A DNA stretch of 64,000 nucleotides from Ariolimax columbianus (GCA_036924085.1 JAVGWX010000002.1:51955105-52019104), one strand, 5' to 3'. Shown: positions 29,901 to 36,354, counted from the stretch's first letter. Program-made: numbers and translations. The notes: generated from the letters alone by a model not told the origin.

Positions 29901-30785
29901 GATAACATGTCATGTTGGGATTCCCAAAATTGATCAAATGTCAAGTTGGGTTTCAATAATTGCTGATACGTCAAGTTTGGATTCCCATAAATTAATACGT
30001 TGTGACCAATATACTTCTTCTTGTTGTCTCCTTTCACTTCCAACAAAGCATAGGGCAACCACTTCAGCCGCCTGGCCACCTTACAAGAAGCATGTATCAT
30101 AGCACATGTGCAATCTTGTGGCAGCGCTTAACAAAGCAATTTATTTTGCATGATGATGACTTTTAGACATATAACCTCCCTCGATTAGGCCCCATGGCCT
30201 ACGCTCTTACTAAGGAGGAAAGGATGGTACTCTTGCACCCAGCCATGGCTGTTGTAAAGGGTGACTAAAGTAGGTTGTATATGTGGCTTGACCGGTTATT
30301 TTATCTTGTAAAACAGAAGAAATTACCAAGAGCAGATAAATGCTTCAACACAGGTTTCCGATAAGGAGACCAGCTGCAGTGGTGGTATCATGTGAGGGTG
30401 GGGGAAGAACAGTTAGTGGTGGTATACATAATTTATCCATGTGCTTATTCTGAAACAGATATTCAAGCCCAACAGTGTCATGGCCACATTTGCTGCTAGT
30501 ATGGCTGGAGGTATTGCTGTCACTGTGTTTATGACACCCTTCGATGTCGTGTCCACAAGACTATACAACCAGCCAGTGAATCAGTTGGGCCGTGGCACTA
30601 TCTATTCAGGAGTGCTCAACTGCTTCAGCCAAACATTTCGCTCAGAGGGATTGTGGGGTTTTTACAAAGGATGGGGGGCATCATACCTGAGGCTCGGCCC
30701 TCACACGACAATAGGTCTAGTTCTGTGGGACGAGTTCAGAAAGCTTTATGATAAATGGAAGGACCCGGTTGAGACAGTATATTAG
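8778..30785 (+). CDS. SLC25A35: Mitochondrial carrier, SLC25A34/35 type (six-exon gene, span of coding part)
   Basis: Joining 8778-8915, 16531-16665, 20518-20637, 20978-21064, 25206-25337 and 30459-30785 gives an open frame of about 312 residues, against about 300 for vertebrate SLC25A35. Every junction is GT-AG and phase 0. The protein shows the tripartite SLC25 plan. Carrier signatures are PLEVVKTR (residues 25-32), PFYLVKTH (128-135, across the exon 3/4 junction) and PFDVVSTR (231-238). The degenerate second signature, the RLYNQP segment and the RLGPHT segment near the C-terminus are hallmarks of SLC25A34/A35. GASY-RLGPHT favours A35 over A34. The family sits in the mitochondrial inner membrane with six helices and is related to yeast oxaloacetate carrier Oac1. 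The substrate cannot be read from this sequence. No premature stop was seen, so the gene looks functional. Confidence 0.93.
9178..9475 (+). repeat. Interspersed repeat E, copy 1
   Basis: It shares GGTGAGGCTCTTCCATT, CATAGGTACATA, ATGCATCCTAGCACTGGTT, a CGTCCTGAT-GCGCC block and GTGGAAAG with the stretch at 35890-36105. It has no coding potential, and the family is unidentified. The left copy has an extra internal segment. Confidence 0.7.
9533..9772 (-). mobile_element. SINE family A copy
   Basis: This has the same body as 6295-6554, with an A-rich tail (T run at about 9530) and a degraded tRNA-like head ending at CATGCCGTCCC. The B box is altered (GTGATTGAGGAGCGAACC on the plus strand), so the copy is probably not transcribed. 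No clear TSD was seen. Confidence 0.85.
9919..10226 (+). mobile_element. I/Nimb-like LINE, 5'-truncated insertion with TSD
   Basis: The frame reads [33 protein letters not shown] and [19 protein letters not shown], ending [15 protein letters not shown]. This is the C-terminal domain with a C-x-C-x7-H-x4-C knuckle that follows RNase H in I-type elements. The 3' end is a (GAA)n tail. A 9-bp TSD AATCAGTCA lies at 9910-9918 and 10227-10235. It sits in carrier intron 1. Confidence 0.9.
10780..11275 (+). mobile_element. LINE C-terminal fragment
   Basis: The frame reads [35 protein letters not shown], then [29 protein letters not shown] and, after a stop, [16 protein letters not shown]. This matches the ORF2 tail of non-LTR elements (KYLGSxIT, EANE-xR-LI, HVxRRxxLEHxVTxG). 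It is decayed. Confidence 0.8.
11283..11404 (-). mobile_element. CR1-like LINE 3' tip, interrupted by repeat F
   Basis: It shares CTTTATACT-GTTTAGAAGA, CAGAGTCTG-ATACAACCAGTT and ATGCATTAACTG with the 3' end of the CR1-like LINE at 6917 and 40830. It continues for a few tens of bases after the repeat F insertion at about 11777. Confidence 0.75.
11415..11766 (+). mobile_element. Repeat F, complete insertion with TSD and (AAC)n tail
   Basis: A 352-bp non-coding element ends in AACAACAAC and is flanked by the 10-bp TSD GACCCTGTCA at 11405-11414 and 11767-11776. A diverged copy lies in opposite orientation at 29445-29785, sharing GGGGATCAC-TCGATC and TGGGTTG-AGTAGCTTTCCTC. The tail and TSD imply retroposition. 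No tRNA-type promoter was seen. Confidence 0.8.
11820..12190 (+). mobile_element. LINE RT fragment
   Basis: The decayed frame shows [13 protein letters not shown], then [21 protein letters not shown], a lost RQGC block, then [12 protein letters not shown] and later SKQAL. It corresponds to the IGIDDKDIRIIxNLYW region of RT. The pieces are in different frames, so this is a relic. Confidence 0.65.
12191..12538. other. Unassigned sequence in carrier intron 1
   Basis: Short open frames exist on both strands. None shows a recognisable domain, and codon use gives no support for a gene. Confidence 0.4.
12539..12582. repeat. Two tandem perfect hairpins (22-bp unit)
   Basis: The unit CATCACTCAGCGTGTGAGTG (plus AT) occurs twice with no spacer. 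Within each unit ATCACTCA pairs with TGAGTGAT around a 5-base loop. Confidence 0.85.
12583..13107. other. No gene seen
   Basis: No coding motif, SINE head or tandem array was recognised here. Confidence 0.4.
13108..13300 (+). mobile_element. SINE family A copy, head truncated
   Basis: The body matches the family (GTTACCTC-GGAAGCAAACCC, GAAAATGCAGGAGGAAGCAG, GCCGAAGTCGGATGCACT) and ends in A-rich sequence. The tRNA-like A box is missing and only the end of the B-box region remains. Confidence 0.85.
13380..13850. other. LINE 3' end trace, then nothing recognised
   Basis: The first 70 bases resemble the segment after the LINE at 6720-6780 (TCCATTG-AG, TGACATGGA). The rest holds no gene that could be supported. 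Confidence 0.3.
13858..14080 (-). mobile_element. SINE-like repeat D copy
   Basis: On the minus strand it runs from the TCGAAGAGG-AAGGCTAACCCG segment through the core TGCCTGCTGAAGTCAGATG to CAGGGCTTGGTAGCGGGAG and a (GAA)n tail (TTCTTCTTCG at 13858). Family members are at 19147, 21885, 22290, 25945, 36705, 40080 and 53315. Confidence 0.85.
14081..14849. other. No gene seen in this part of intron 1
   Basis: Short open frames on both strands lack recognisable motifs. No array or SINE head is present. Confidence 0.4.
14850..14945 (-). mobile_element. CR1-like LINE 3' tip with (CTTAA)n tail
   Basis: About eight CTTAA pentamers are followed by GCGTCTTTATACTGGTTTAG and TCTGTATACAACCAGTTTC, the extreme 3' end of the CR1-like family. 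This is an almost completely 5'-truncated copy, and it shows the family's pentanucleotide tail. Confidence 0.85.
15025..15290 (-). mobile_element. SINE family B (tRNA-headed)
   Basis: On the minus strand it starts at an A box-like CTCAGTGGTCTTGAGG and has B box GTTCGAATCAC, then a body with CCTGATCTCTGGGTAGTGAG and ATTTTTCTTCACGTG. The plus-strand copy at 34018-34275 has the same layout. A fragment is at 51440. Confidence 0.88.
15365..15635 (-). mobile_element. Diverged SINE A-like copy
   Basis: It shares GTGCATCCAACTTCAGCAC with the SINE A core and ends in GTTACGCAGTCCCC, like the SINE A head. It has its own middle segment (GCTGAATCCAAATATACG) that also appears at 40025-40060. This looks like an old subfamily. 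Confidence 0.6.
15650..15810. repeat. Interspersed repeat G, copy
   Basis: It shares TGCCTGAGTGGT-CCAGGT, ACTGTAACCTTCCAA-CAT, GTAAAAGGC and GGTTGTGTATGG with 37320-37510. A more distant match to 30200-30400 covers the AAAGG-TGACTAAAG and ACCAGCTGCAGTGGTGG parts. It is non-coding and the family is unknown. Confidence 0.6.
16531..16665 (+). CDS. SLC25A35: Carrier exon 2
   Basis: This exon encodes residues 47-91. It follows acceptor TTATCTTTAG and ends at donor CAG|GTATGT. It begins [18 protein letters not shown] and continues through [18 protein letters not shown] and RLGAYQ. That matches the first matrix loop, which in human SLC25A35 reads HYRNVFHAF, and the second transmembrane helix. Length is 45 codons, phase 0 at both ends. 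Confidence 0.93.
16945..17690 (+). mobile_element. LINE C-terminal fragment with zinc-finger end and (ATT)n tail
   Basis: The frame shows [80 protein letters not shown] and GEL. Then come a GGQKKR-like block, NIDGNSWE and [11 protein letters not shown], ending at a TTATTATTATTA tail near 17670. This is the ORF2 tail family also found at 27.2-28.3 kb (plus), 33.3-33.8 kb (minus) and 53.9-55.0 kb (plus). Its last 43 bp before CTTGCAATGGGCGG are duplicated. Confidence 0.85.
17556..17641. repeat. 43-bp direct duplication in a LINE 3' end
   Basis: The unit starting TCACTGATGAGGTGTAACAC occurs at 17556 and 17599 with one base difference. It lies across the stop region of the LINE ORF. Confidence 0.9.
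17726..18961 (+). other. GC-rich block, possible solo LTR
   Basis: From about 17890 to 18760 the base composition is clearly richer in G and C than the flanks. It contains a TATA-like GGTTATAAAAAACCTGG at about 17960, two diverged copies of a roughly 100-bp segment (CTACGATACGGGGCTT and TTTGAGAAG-CTTGAAGA) and an AATAAAGAA at about 18838. It ends in CTCTGCTACA at 18961. TATA, then AATAAA, then a CA end is the order of a long terminal repeat, but no matching TG start with TSD was found. A 93-codon open frame at 18468-18749 has no recognised domain. Confidence 0.35.
18963..19146. repeat. 30-bp minisatellite, left half of a split array
   Basis: Six copies of GAAGTGTTAAGAGTGGTAGT plus TTCCACCACT run from 18963 to 19146; the outer copies carry TTCCCAACCACT. 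A repeat D copy separates it from the related 29-bp array at 19321. Confidence 0.95.
19147..19309 (-). mobile_element. Repeat D copy inserted in a minisatellite
   Basis: On the minus strand it ends in a (GAA)n-type tail (TCTTCTTCTG at 19147) and contains TCAGGACTACATCCTGCTAC and CTTGGTAGCGGAAGATTGA. It is 5'-truncated at the core. TCCCAACCACT flanks it on both sides (19136-19146 and 19310-19320), consistent with an 11-bp TSD, although the flanks are themselves repetitive. Confidence 0.8.
19321..19522. repeat. 29-bp minisatellite, right half of the split array
   Basis: Seven copies of GAAGTGTTAAGTGGTAGTTC plus ACAACCACT start at 19321, 19350, 19379, 19408, 19437, 19466 and 19495. The unit differs from the left half by loss of AGA-type bases and gain of CACAA. 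Confidence 0.95.
19775..19905 (-). repeat. Interspersed repeat H, copy 1
   Basis: It shares CTTCCCCCAG-CCTAG-AAG, GCTACC-GGCA-CA and GCC-GTTTGAAT-C-AGGA with 34255-34400. It is non-coding. The rest of 19523-20517 shows no gene. Confidence 0.55.
20518..20637 (+). CDS. SLC25A35: Carrier exon 3
   Basis: This exon encodes residues 92-131. The acceptor is AAATTTTCAG and the donor is TTG|GTAATC. It covers the loop before helix 3 ([16 protein letters not shown]) and helix 3 itself ([21 protein letters not shown]). It ends inside the second carrier signature, which exon 4 completes. Length is 40 codons, phase 0. Confidence 0.93.
20836..20977. repeat. Degenerate ~47-bp repeat just upstream of carrier exon 4
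   Basis: The stretch holds three imperfect units of the type CATGT-ATGTAAAAACACATA, then TTTTATAT-AAGT-TATC. The first unit begins CATGCCAGGTAAACACA at 20836, a near-copy of the real exon 4 acceptor (CCAG|GTAAAGACACA). It therefore acts as a decoy splice junction 140 bases upstream. Confidence 0.6.
20978..21064 (+). CDS. SLC25A35: Carrier exon 4 (29-codon micro-exon)
   Basis: This exon encodes residues 132-160. It completes the second signature with [18 protein letters not shown], matching human VKTHLQAQAASEIAVGHQ very closely. That similarity is decisive for such a short exon. The acceptor is TTTAAACCAG and the donor is AAG|GTGACC, which is weak. The exon itself begins GTAAAG, so the acceptor is followed directly by a donor-like hexamer. 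The exon is in frame, and skipping it would remove most of the second matrix loop. Confidence 0.92.
21147..21510. repeat. 46-bp minisatellite x 8 in carrier intron 4
   Basis: The unit begins GACCGGTTGACAACATTCAG and ends TTTCTTCTGTGC. Copies start every 46 bases from 21147. Variants are C/T at GACC/GACT and A/G at CAAG/CAGG. Confidence 0.95.
21885..22285 (+). mobile_element. Repeat D, near full-length copy
   Basis: This longer copy starts near GAAGATGCAGCAGTGAATGA and has AGCTGACTGCTAGCGTCAGG and TCTACACCTCCACG-GGTGAT. It then has the shared core (GCTTGCTGAAGTCGGATGTG), GCATTCCGTTCTCTGGACTA and a GAAGAAGAAG tail at about 22285. The 5' part is also present at 25945, 40080 and 53315, so the element is about 350-400 bp. 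No clear A/B boxes were found. Confidence 0.85.
22286..22515 (+). mobile_element. Repeat D, second adjacent diverged copy
   Basis: It follows the previous copy directly, beginning TAACTGGCTGCTTGCATCAG. It contains CCAAGATCCTATTCCACCTC and TGCCAGCTGTAATTGGCTGT. It is more diverged and lacks the (GAA)n tail. Confidence 0.65.
22810..24010 (-). pseudogene. mariner transposase pseudogene (DD34D)
   Basis: On the minus strand: [35 protein letters not shown], a frameshift near 23700, then [21 protein letters not shown] region ending SIVADDEL holds the first catalytic Asp, followed by [25 protein letters not shown] (second Asp) and [16 protein letters not shown] (third Asp). The last two Asp are separated by 34 residues, as in mariner. 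All three catalytic residues remain, but the Trp codon after ADDEL is now TGA at 23458-23460. There are at least two frameshifts, and the C-terminal part is interrupted by a 36-bp insertion. Terminal inverted repeats were not recognised. It lies in carrier intron 4. Confidence 0.92.
22938..22973 (+). mobile_element. 36-bp LINE 3' tip inserted in the mariner
   Basis: The insert reads ACTGTCTGACTGCGTACGCA followed by (GAA)n. This matches the last bases of the I/Nimb-like LINE (GTCTGACAGCGTACGAAGAA). It is flanked by the 9-bp TSD ACTTTGGTT at 22929-22937 and 22974-22982. Confidence 0.8.
24357..24464. repeat. 35-bp tandem repeat x 3
   Basis: CATGGACATTCTCTATCACT plus CGCTCTGGTGGTACA starts at 24361, 24396 and 24431. 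No ORF is evident. Confidence 0.9.
24565..24860 (+). mobile_element. RTE-related LINE, C-terminal scrap
   Basis: The frame reads [40 protein letters not shown], then [20 protein letters not shown] (frame broken once) and the 3' end CGACCTCACCGGTTATGGGA with TGACCTGACCTGACC. It is the same family as 5238, 51925 and 58805. Confidence 0.85.
25206..25337 (+). CDS. SLC25A35: Carrier exon 5
   Basis: This exon encodes residues 161-204. It follows acceptor GATTCAACAG and ends at donor AAG|GTTTGT. It reads [13 protein letters not shown], then [19 protein letters not shown], then AKNFIEGTK. This is the G-[x]-LWRG amphipathic helix and helix 4 of the family; human SLC25A35 has GLVGLWRG and RVIVGSSTQL. 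Length is 44 codons, phase 0. Confidence 0.93.
25945..26300 (+). mobile_element. Repeat D copy
   Basis: It begins GATAAAGATGCTGAGCAGCG, passes AGCTGACTGCTAGCGTCAGG, the core CTAAGTCGGATGTGTTGGAC and CAGGGTTTGGTAGTGGAAGA, and ends in GAACGAACGAAGAAGAAGAA. It lies in carrier intron 5. Confidence 0.88.
26305..26540 (-). mobile_element. LINE C-terminal fragment (jockey/I-like)
   Basis: The minus strand reads [20 protein letters not shown] followed by DTTP. This corresponds to the FRLRTGHxxLxxHLxxMG segment after RNase H in I- and jockey-like elements, but of a different family from the (GAA)n-tailed LINE. Its catalytic parts are absent. Confidence 0.6.
26680..27080 (+). mobile_element. LINE C-terminal fragment
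   Basis: The frame shows [30 protein letters not shown], then after frameshifts [20 protein letters not shown] and [10 protein letters not shown]. This is the same kind of tail as at 225-345 on the other strand. Confidence 0.7.
27180..28310 (+). mobile_element. LINE (zinc-finger-end family), RT to C-terminus, interrupted by SINE C
   Basis: Frames show [84 protein letters not shown] and FNLxNTV. After a gap they continue with CLYRLLRI, the SINE, then [39 protein letters not shown] and [10 protein letters not shown]. This is one decayed non-LTR element with the RT GFR region but no intact YADD. Its C-terminal GGQKK region runs into the 30-bp array. Confidence 0.8.
27951..28099 (+). mobile_element. 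SINE family C (tRNA-headed), TSD-flanked
   Basis: A 149-bp insertion has the 11-bp TSD GCTTAGGATCA at 27940-27950 and 28100-28110. The head can form a tRNA acceptor stem (GGTCTCT pairing with AGAGACC). It has an A-box-like GTGGCGAAGTGGTCAAG and a B-box-like GAGTTTGAATTCGAG. The tail is a T run. Removing it restores the LINE reading [12 protein letters not shown]. Confidence 0.85.
28302..28650. repeat. 30-bp minisatellite x 12, grown from a LINE 3' region
   Basis: The unit GGCACTTCCTGGTAGATTCC plus CCTCATTGAA is in perfect 30-base register with a few substitutions (GAA/GAT, CCC/CTC). The first copy continues the LINE frame (GGQKK then ALPGRFPSL). Long open frames on both strands follow from the unit length and are not genes. 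Confidence 0.95.
28651..29444. other. No gene seen; AT-rich intron 5 sequence
   Basis: Loosely repeated phrases such as AAGTTG-GATTCC--AAATTG occur from 29220 to 29960. This suggests an old degenerate array around the repeat F copy. No coding motif was found. Confidence 0.4.
29445..29785 (-). mobile_element. Repeat F, second copy
   Basis: This is the reverse orientation of 11415-11766, with the tail visible as GGTTGTTGTT at about 29445. It shares GGCGGGTTGTAGTAGCTTTC and CGGGGATCACATCGATCGAC. It is inserted in the degenerate AT-rich repeat of intron 5. Confidence 0.75.
30459..30785 (+). CDS. SLC25A35: Carrier exon 6 (last coding exon)
   Basis: This exon encodes residues 205-312 and ends with TAG at 30783-30785. 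It follows acceptor TTCTGAAACAG. It holds helix 5 ([20 protein letters not shown] with the third signature), [13 protein letters not shown], the [20 protein letters not shown] motif, helix 6 and a short charged tail ([13 protein letters not shown]). The pattern is typical of SLC25A35. The 3' UTR follows directly. Confidence 0.95.
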   Translation: MFKPNSVMATFAASMAGGIAVTVFMTPFDVVSTRLYNQPVNQLGRGTIYSGVLNCFSQTFRSEGLWGFYKGWGASYLRLGPHTTIGLVLWDEFRKLYDKWKDPVETVY

Positions 30786-33339
30786 TTGTTGATATTTGAT
30801 GTGTTTTTCATTGACTGCTCTTTTTGGTAGATTTGAATATTAATGAAATTCAAAAGATGCAAATCAAAGAAGTGTTTTATTATATTAAGCAATGTATAAC
30901 AACCAGAATGTTATTGTCATAAGCATTATTGTTCTTGATTGTTTCATTTGTTTTTTTTTATCCCCTCTCAGGAAGTTGGGAAATAAATGGGCTCACTTGC
31001 ATTCCAATCGCTCAGAAAAATAATTGTCTTTACAATTGTTGCTGCTGCATTGTTTACAATTCCATGTTATTTCCCACGAATCCATGTTATTACCGCCCAA
31101 CTTGGTCTATTATAACAATTATGAATTGTGGGACATATGAGGTATTCTGCTAATGAAATCATCTTGTTTAGATAACCAGTTGATATTTATGTCCCCTCTT
31201 TGGGATAACAGGGTTGAATAGCCACATGAAATTATTGTTCTTTAGGCTCTGGAGATTTTGTTATTTTTTTTTTTTGTCTGAATCTATTGTGGGCCTGCAA
31301 GATGCTGATATTACTTGTTTCTCTATATATTTATTATTTATCTAATGATCTGAAATTAAGTAATTCATATTTTTTTTCAAAATTAATATTTTGTTAAAGT
31401 AATGCTGAAATAAATGAGAAATATTGTTATGCTCCACACAGGCAGTGCGAAATAAAATATAGCAACCGCAAATAAAACATTATGGTCAAGTAATATGATG
31501 ACCTTACTTTGGGTGGCGAATTTCTTCGACTTTATAAGGTTAATATTGATTAGATAATAGCATTTACATAATGTTTGTATTTCACTTCTGGCTACTTTTG
31601 TTCTAAATGCAGACAACAAACTGGTCCTATATGGATAACAAAAATGGCCTAACTGAATCCATTTGGTTTCTCTTGAAACATAGATACATTAGATGCTATT
31701 TTGAGCCACCTTTTTTAGCATTGGTCCATGAAACTCCAGCTACTTAGACCTTCTCTTCCAACATTCTTCACCAGGTGTTATAGGGCCACTCACTTTTCTT
31801 TTCTTCTGTATATTCTAATCCAGCGCATGCCTGGTTATATTGTTAGAGGACACCAAAAATAATGAGGAATGTTTCAAAACTGAGTTTACAGCTAATGACT
31901 TTCAGGAATTGTAATCCCATGCTGTATAAGAGCATCTGTCAACCTTACCAGAGGAAAACTCATTTAGCAAATCAATTAGAACATTCAAGAATGGATACAA
32001 ACAATCATGAAGAAGCAAAGGTACAACAATAAAGTTTGGAAAATAAAGTATATTTACATAATATGTAGAAATAAAAACTCTTGAGATTTTACAAGCAAAA
32101 AAGTGTGCATTATAGGAGATGAAAAACTATATACAACAAAATTACTGCAAACCGATACAAGTTGACGATGTGGAGGAATTTGATTAATTCATCATTACAT
32201 ATGTAAAATACTGCTTGTTTGTTGTTCTTTAAGAAACAAACACTTTCCCGTTCTATAATTTCTGTTCATTCATTTTGTTACAATTTTTTGTGCTAGATGG
32301 AGTAATGATGTATTGGGACCAGATGGTTATTATGGTTGTTAATGCTGGTCACAAAATTGTGCTTATCTGGCACAAATCGGAAACTTTTCCTAAGTTTTGG
32401 TCAGTATGTGCAGTGTTTATTTTTAAAATGTTCGGCAGTAGTGTTTTATGAGCTAAAACTAGTGTACCAACATTTCTATGTAAATTGACTTTAATCAATC
32501 ACCATGCTGGACAAATAATAGCAGCTCAAATTTTAAAAGCAAATTACATTTGATAAATATCATTGTTAAGGCTAAAGACAAATCCTAAATTAACAAAACT
32601 AAGCGGCTGAGAAACAAGAAAAGCTTTATGTAAAACTGTTACTAACAAAATAACGTGAACAACACTACGGTAATATTATGAAAGCGCTTGTAGAGGATGA
32701 TGGACATTTATAATCAGATAATTCACACATAAAAAGACTGTTTGTTGTATGCACGCACTATATGTTCAATAATTACACTTGGGGTGATAAATGTTTGTGT
32801 TGAAATCTTACACATGTAGTGTACCCTAATCTATATGTAAACAGTTTTTTTAAATAGTTAATTATATTTGGATAAGTGTATAAGCATGTCTGCAACAGAA
32901 TGATCTGATATTTCCAATTGGTAAAAAAAATGTTATTTGTGCACCAACAGACAGAAAGATCTGATACTTCCAATTGGTAACAAAGTGTTATCTGTGCACC
33001 AACGATTGAATTGAATCCGCCGTGTTCTAAGAAGAAATTATGGTACCATCACCTGAGTTGTAATGCTAAGGGGCTGGAGAGAAAGTGAAAGAAAGGTAGC
33101 GGTAAGACAACTTGGGGACGGACCATAGAAACTTGTGCATTGGGGAAGAATGACCATTGGTCAGATGAATTGAAGAGAGTTTATTGCTGCCCTTAAAGAT
33201 ACCAAAGACATGATGGTCACCAATCATCTTGTCACTCATCGACTAAGTATCTTAAGAAGAAAAACAATGACTGGGCAGACATACATCATTCTGGCGCATC
33301 ACATCTCTCGCTAGCCTTTATCACCGGATTGATAATAAT
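30786..33339. other. No gene seen; 3' flank of the carrier gene
   Basis: This is AT-rich sequence with no recognised protein motif, SINE head or long array. A 50-bp near-duplication at about 32900-33003 (GATCTGATA-TTCCAATTGGT) is the only structure noted. Confidence 0.5.
30982..30987 (+). terminator. Possible polyadenylation signal of the carrier gene
   Basis: An AATAAA lies about 200 bases after the carrier stop codon. Other AT-rich stretches follow further down, so the true cleavage site cannot be fixed from sequence alone. Confidence 0.35.
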
Positions 33340-33850
33340 AATAAAAGTTGTCCATTGCAAGTGAAGATGGCGGCAGCATCAGACCTATGTTGTGAGATGT
33401 GTTCTGATGTCACTGTAAAGACCAATCCTGGCACAGCAGAGCATGTTGCACCCAAAGTACACATGTGAGGAGTCTGCTATGGATAAGCATAAGCGCCATG
33501 GATTCTGTTCTTTTGAGGGGTTATTTTTCTCTGAGCCTCAAATCTGGAGTTGTGATCTGAGCACCTTGAATGATGCTAGCACGCAAGATGGAACAGTTCT
33601 GTGCAAGCATCTCCCAGGAGTTGACATCAATATTGAAGCTTCTCAGAGACGGTTTCAAGGAGTCCGTATCATTTCTTCTGTCCCCCTGATGAGTGGCTGC
33701 CTGTTCTGAGCTCACTGCACAGTCGCTGCTTGAGGAGGCGCTGATTGGGCATGACCTGTCCATCTGGTGGTCTGATCGGCTTTCTGCAGTATGGTTGCTC
33801 AATGTGTTTGACTTGCTGTACAGACATACAGCAGAGTGGTTAACACTACA
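33340..33850 (-). mobile_element. LINE C-terminal fragment, zinc-finger-end family
   Basis: The minus strand gives MPNQRLLKQRLCSELRTGSH, SGGQKKRY, then SLKPSLRSFNIDVNSWEMLA, ASIIQGAQITTPDLRLREK and a degraded C-x2-C finger near GLVFTVTSEHIS. It ends at CTTGCAATGGACAAC with a TTATTATTATT tail. It is the same family as 16945-17690, in opposite orientation. Confidence 0.8.
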
Positions 33851-34017
33851 AAATATAAATCTGTGTGGAAAAATGAAGTTCAATGTTGAGGGTAATCCTG
33901 TTATAAGTTTATGAAACTATTATTGAGCTTTCTCTATAAGTAATTAACAACCCACAGGAAGGAAGAAAAGATCAAAATATGCTGATACATGCAAGATGAT
34001 CAACATTTATAATGAAG

Positions 34018-34275
34018 GGGCTCAGTGGTCTCGACGTAAGGTGTCCGCCTCGAGTGCTGGAGGTCGTGGGTTCAAATCACGGTGGAGACCGTAATTTTTC
34101 ACTTGGATTTTCAGGTAAAAATTCCCCTGATCTCTGGCTAGTGAGATCAGACTTCCGTGTTCAGTGTTGAACACGTTAAAAATAGCTCGGCAGTTGTAAA
34201 TCGAAAAGAATAGGCTTAATGGCCGCTGCCCAGACAAAAATTCTGGTTTAAAATTCTACCCAAATTATTTGTATC
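34018..34275 (+). mobile_element. SINE family B copy
   Basis: It starts GGGGCTCAGTGGTCTCGACG (A box region) with B box GGGTTCAAATCACGG, then ATTCCCCTGATCTCTGGCTA and CGCTGCCCAGACAAAAATTC. The tRNA-like head is well preserved. It differs from 15025-15290 by short indels. Confidence 0.9.
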
Positions 34276-34400
34276 TTCCCCCAGGCCTAGTAAGCTGCAG
34301 GAAATTGTAAAATACCTACTATGGCCATAAAGCTGAAGCATTCGGCTACCTGGCAACAGACATTAACATGCCAGTTTGAATACCAGGATTCCAAGTTCCA
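34255..34400 (-). repeat. Interspersed repeat H, copy 2
   Basis: This is the partner of 19775-19905 (CTTCCCCCAGGCCTAGTAAG, GCTACCTGGCAACAGACATT, TGCCAGTTTGAATACCAGGA). Confidence 0.55.
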
Positions 34401-35889
34401 AGATAAATGTTTGAACCAAGTTATGCATCTATAAATTAAATGTATCTCATTCACTCCAAAATATTTTGAACCTCTGGAAGCACTTTTTCTTTTATGGAAA
34501 ACTATAGCACAGCATCGCTTAGATGTCACCTTTTTATCTTCATTAAAAGTTTTCTGAAACACCACTTGTACACCAAACTGATCAGGATTAAATGCAGAAT
34601 ACAAAGGAATACAGACATATTGGAATGAGCATTTTTATGAGATAGATTATAATTGCGTATGTTTTTTGTTATTTAAAAATTATTTGAATGTTATTGTCTT
34701 GCCTTTGAAGATATTCCACATAGAAAGATGTTCAATACAGTGTCCACCGAAATAGGTTCATGAGTTTTAGAAATATTCACATTTTACCTAAATACACATG
34801 GTTGAAAATTTGCCTCCAAATATGAAAATATCACATTTCTTCAAGAAACCCATGATGTCCACAAAAACTCTTCATGAAATGAAAGGTAACCTTTCTCATC
34901 TTCCCCCAGGAAACACATTAATAAATTTAAGAAAACTTGGAAAGGAAAATGATGCACATTTTTGTACATGATTGCCAAAGTCAATATGTTGGCTCGTCTG
35001 TTTTCTAAATAAACATCACTCAGCCAAAGTATCAGCTCCACATAGGGAATGAGTTAAACAATACATTATTGTCAATCAATGGTTAGGATACATTGTTAAC
35101 ATGAACTGTTTCATTGTTTTTTTTATAAAGGTGTGCATCTCTTATAGAAGGCAAGGTAGCGAGGGAGGGAACTGGCCACCCCATCTCATAACCAAGCTGA
35201 GACCTAGTACAATGAATACTCTTAACACTTGCTATCCCTGCCACCTTCAAGCAATGCCTCTTTCAATCATAGACTGGTTGTTGTTTTTTTTGCGGTATAA
35301 GTTATAATGTGTTTGCCATTGTGTGATCTAGTTTAGCCCATATAAAGACTGGTTGTGTTAAAATATATAGTGCCTATTGGTGTGTTCTAGACTGTTGTAT
35401 GACTTAGGTTCTCATGCTCCTTCTAACAATTGTTTCAAATTTGTAAGAGGTCTGTGAACTACGCTTATAATTTTAAATTAGGTTTGTGTGCGTAGGTTTT
35501 TAATTTAATTTTGTGTGGTAGGGGAGATAAAGAACGGGGAATTATCATTGATTTCATGGGGTCTGTTATCTGGAAAAGGTTGGGAACCACTGCATTATAA
35601 GAGAAACACTAATAGAGAAGATGATCTTAGGTTTCAGGAAGAGAATGCAGGATCAGTTAAACAAATGGAGCTCTTTACAATGCTGTTGGATCTCCCGAAA
35701 GATACCCAATTACAAAATAGGCATTCATTTATCTATATATTTATTTCACCTAAACTGATTCCCATTGGAAGACAGACACTGCGTAACTCTGGGGTCTTCT
35801 ACCCTGGGGGCAAGTCTTCTCTTCTCACCTCACTCTGTTTCATTTGACTCTATCCTACAGTCACACTCTTGCACAACTTTCACACGCGC
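34401..35889. other. No gene seen
   Basis: Only short open frames occur. A phrase at 35195-35220 (GCTGAGACCTAGTACAATGA) recurs at about 28838 (TCAGACCTAGTACATTGAAG), hinting at a further low-copy repeat. Confidence 0.45.
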
Positions 35890-36105
35890 CCTCATGGTGA
35901 GGCCCTTCCATTGCACTTTGGTTGGGCTAGCTTCTAAGGGCGCACAAACCTAGCATAGGTACATACAGATGCACACATGCATCCAAGCACTGGTTTATGC
36001 GTCCTGATATCGCCCAATGGACTACGGTCTGGGATGGAAAGTGGCGCGCCTCCGCCAGTAGAAACTAGTGAGGCAAACATCTAAGCAAAAACAACAACAA
36101 AATAC
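35890..36105 (+). repeat. Interspersed repeat E, copy 2, with (AAC)-rich tail
   Basis: It has GGTGAGGCCCTTCCATTGCA, ATGCATCCAAGCACTGGTTT and CGTCCTGATATCGCCC, and ends in AACAACAACAAAA, a tail like that of repeat F. Confidence 0.7.
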
Positions 36106-36354
36106 AGACACTGCAATGAATGCTGGTTCGTCTGTCTCTATTTTGGGTCGTCTGAAGTTCTGCCTCCTTTGAGGCTTCATCTGCCCTGGCCTTCTCTTTC
36201 ACCTGTTCTTCACTAAATATTCTTTGACCTCACTTATCTCTTCCCCTGTGGTTACTTGCAATACAGGTCACTGCTGTTTTTATTTTCCTGCGTCTTTCTG
36301 ACGATGCATCCTATCCATTTCTACTTTTTTATCTCCCCAATCTTTAGATATATT

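Noticed and set aside
33521..33883. Ser-rich minus-strand protein as a host gene
   Set aside because: It contains SLRSFNIDVNSWEMLAQN and an adjacent GGQKKRY frame; it is the LINE ORF2 tail also found at 17.3 kb.
34287..34604. 105-codon minus-strand ORF as a host gene
   Set aside because: It overlaps repeat H, has no recognisable domain, and no splice context supports it.
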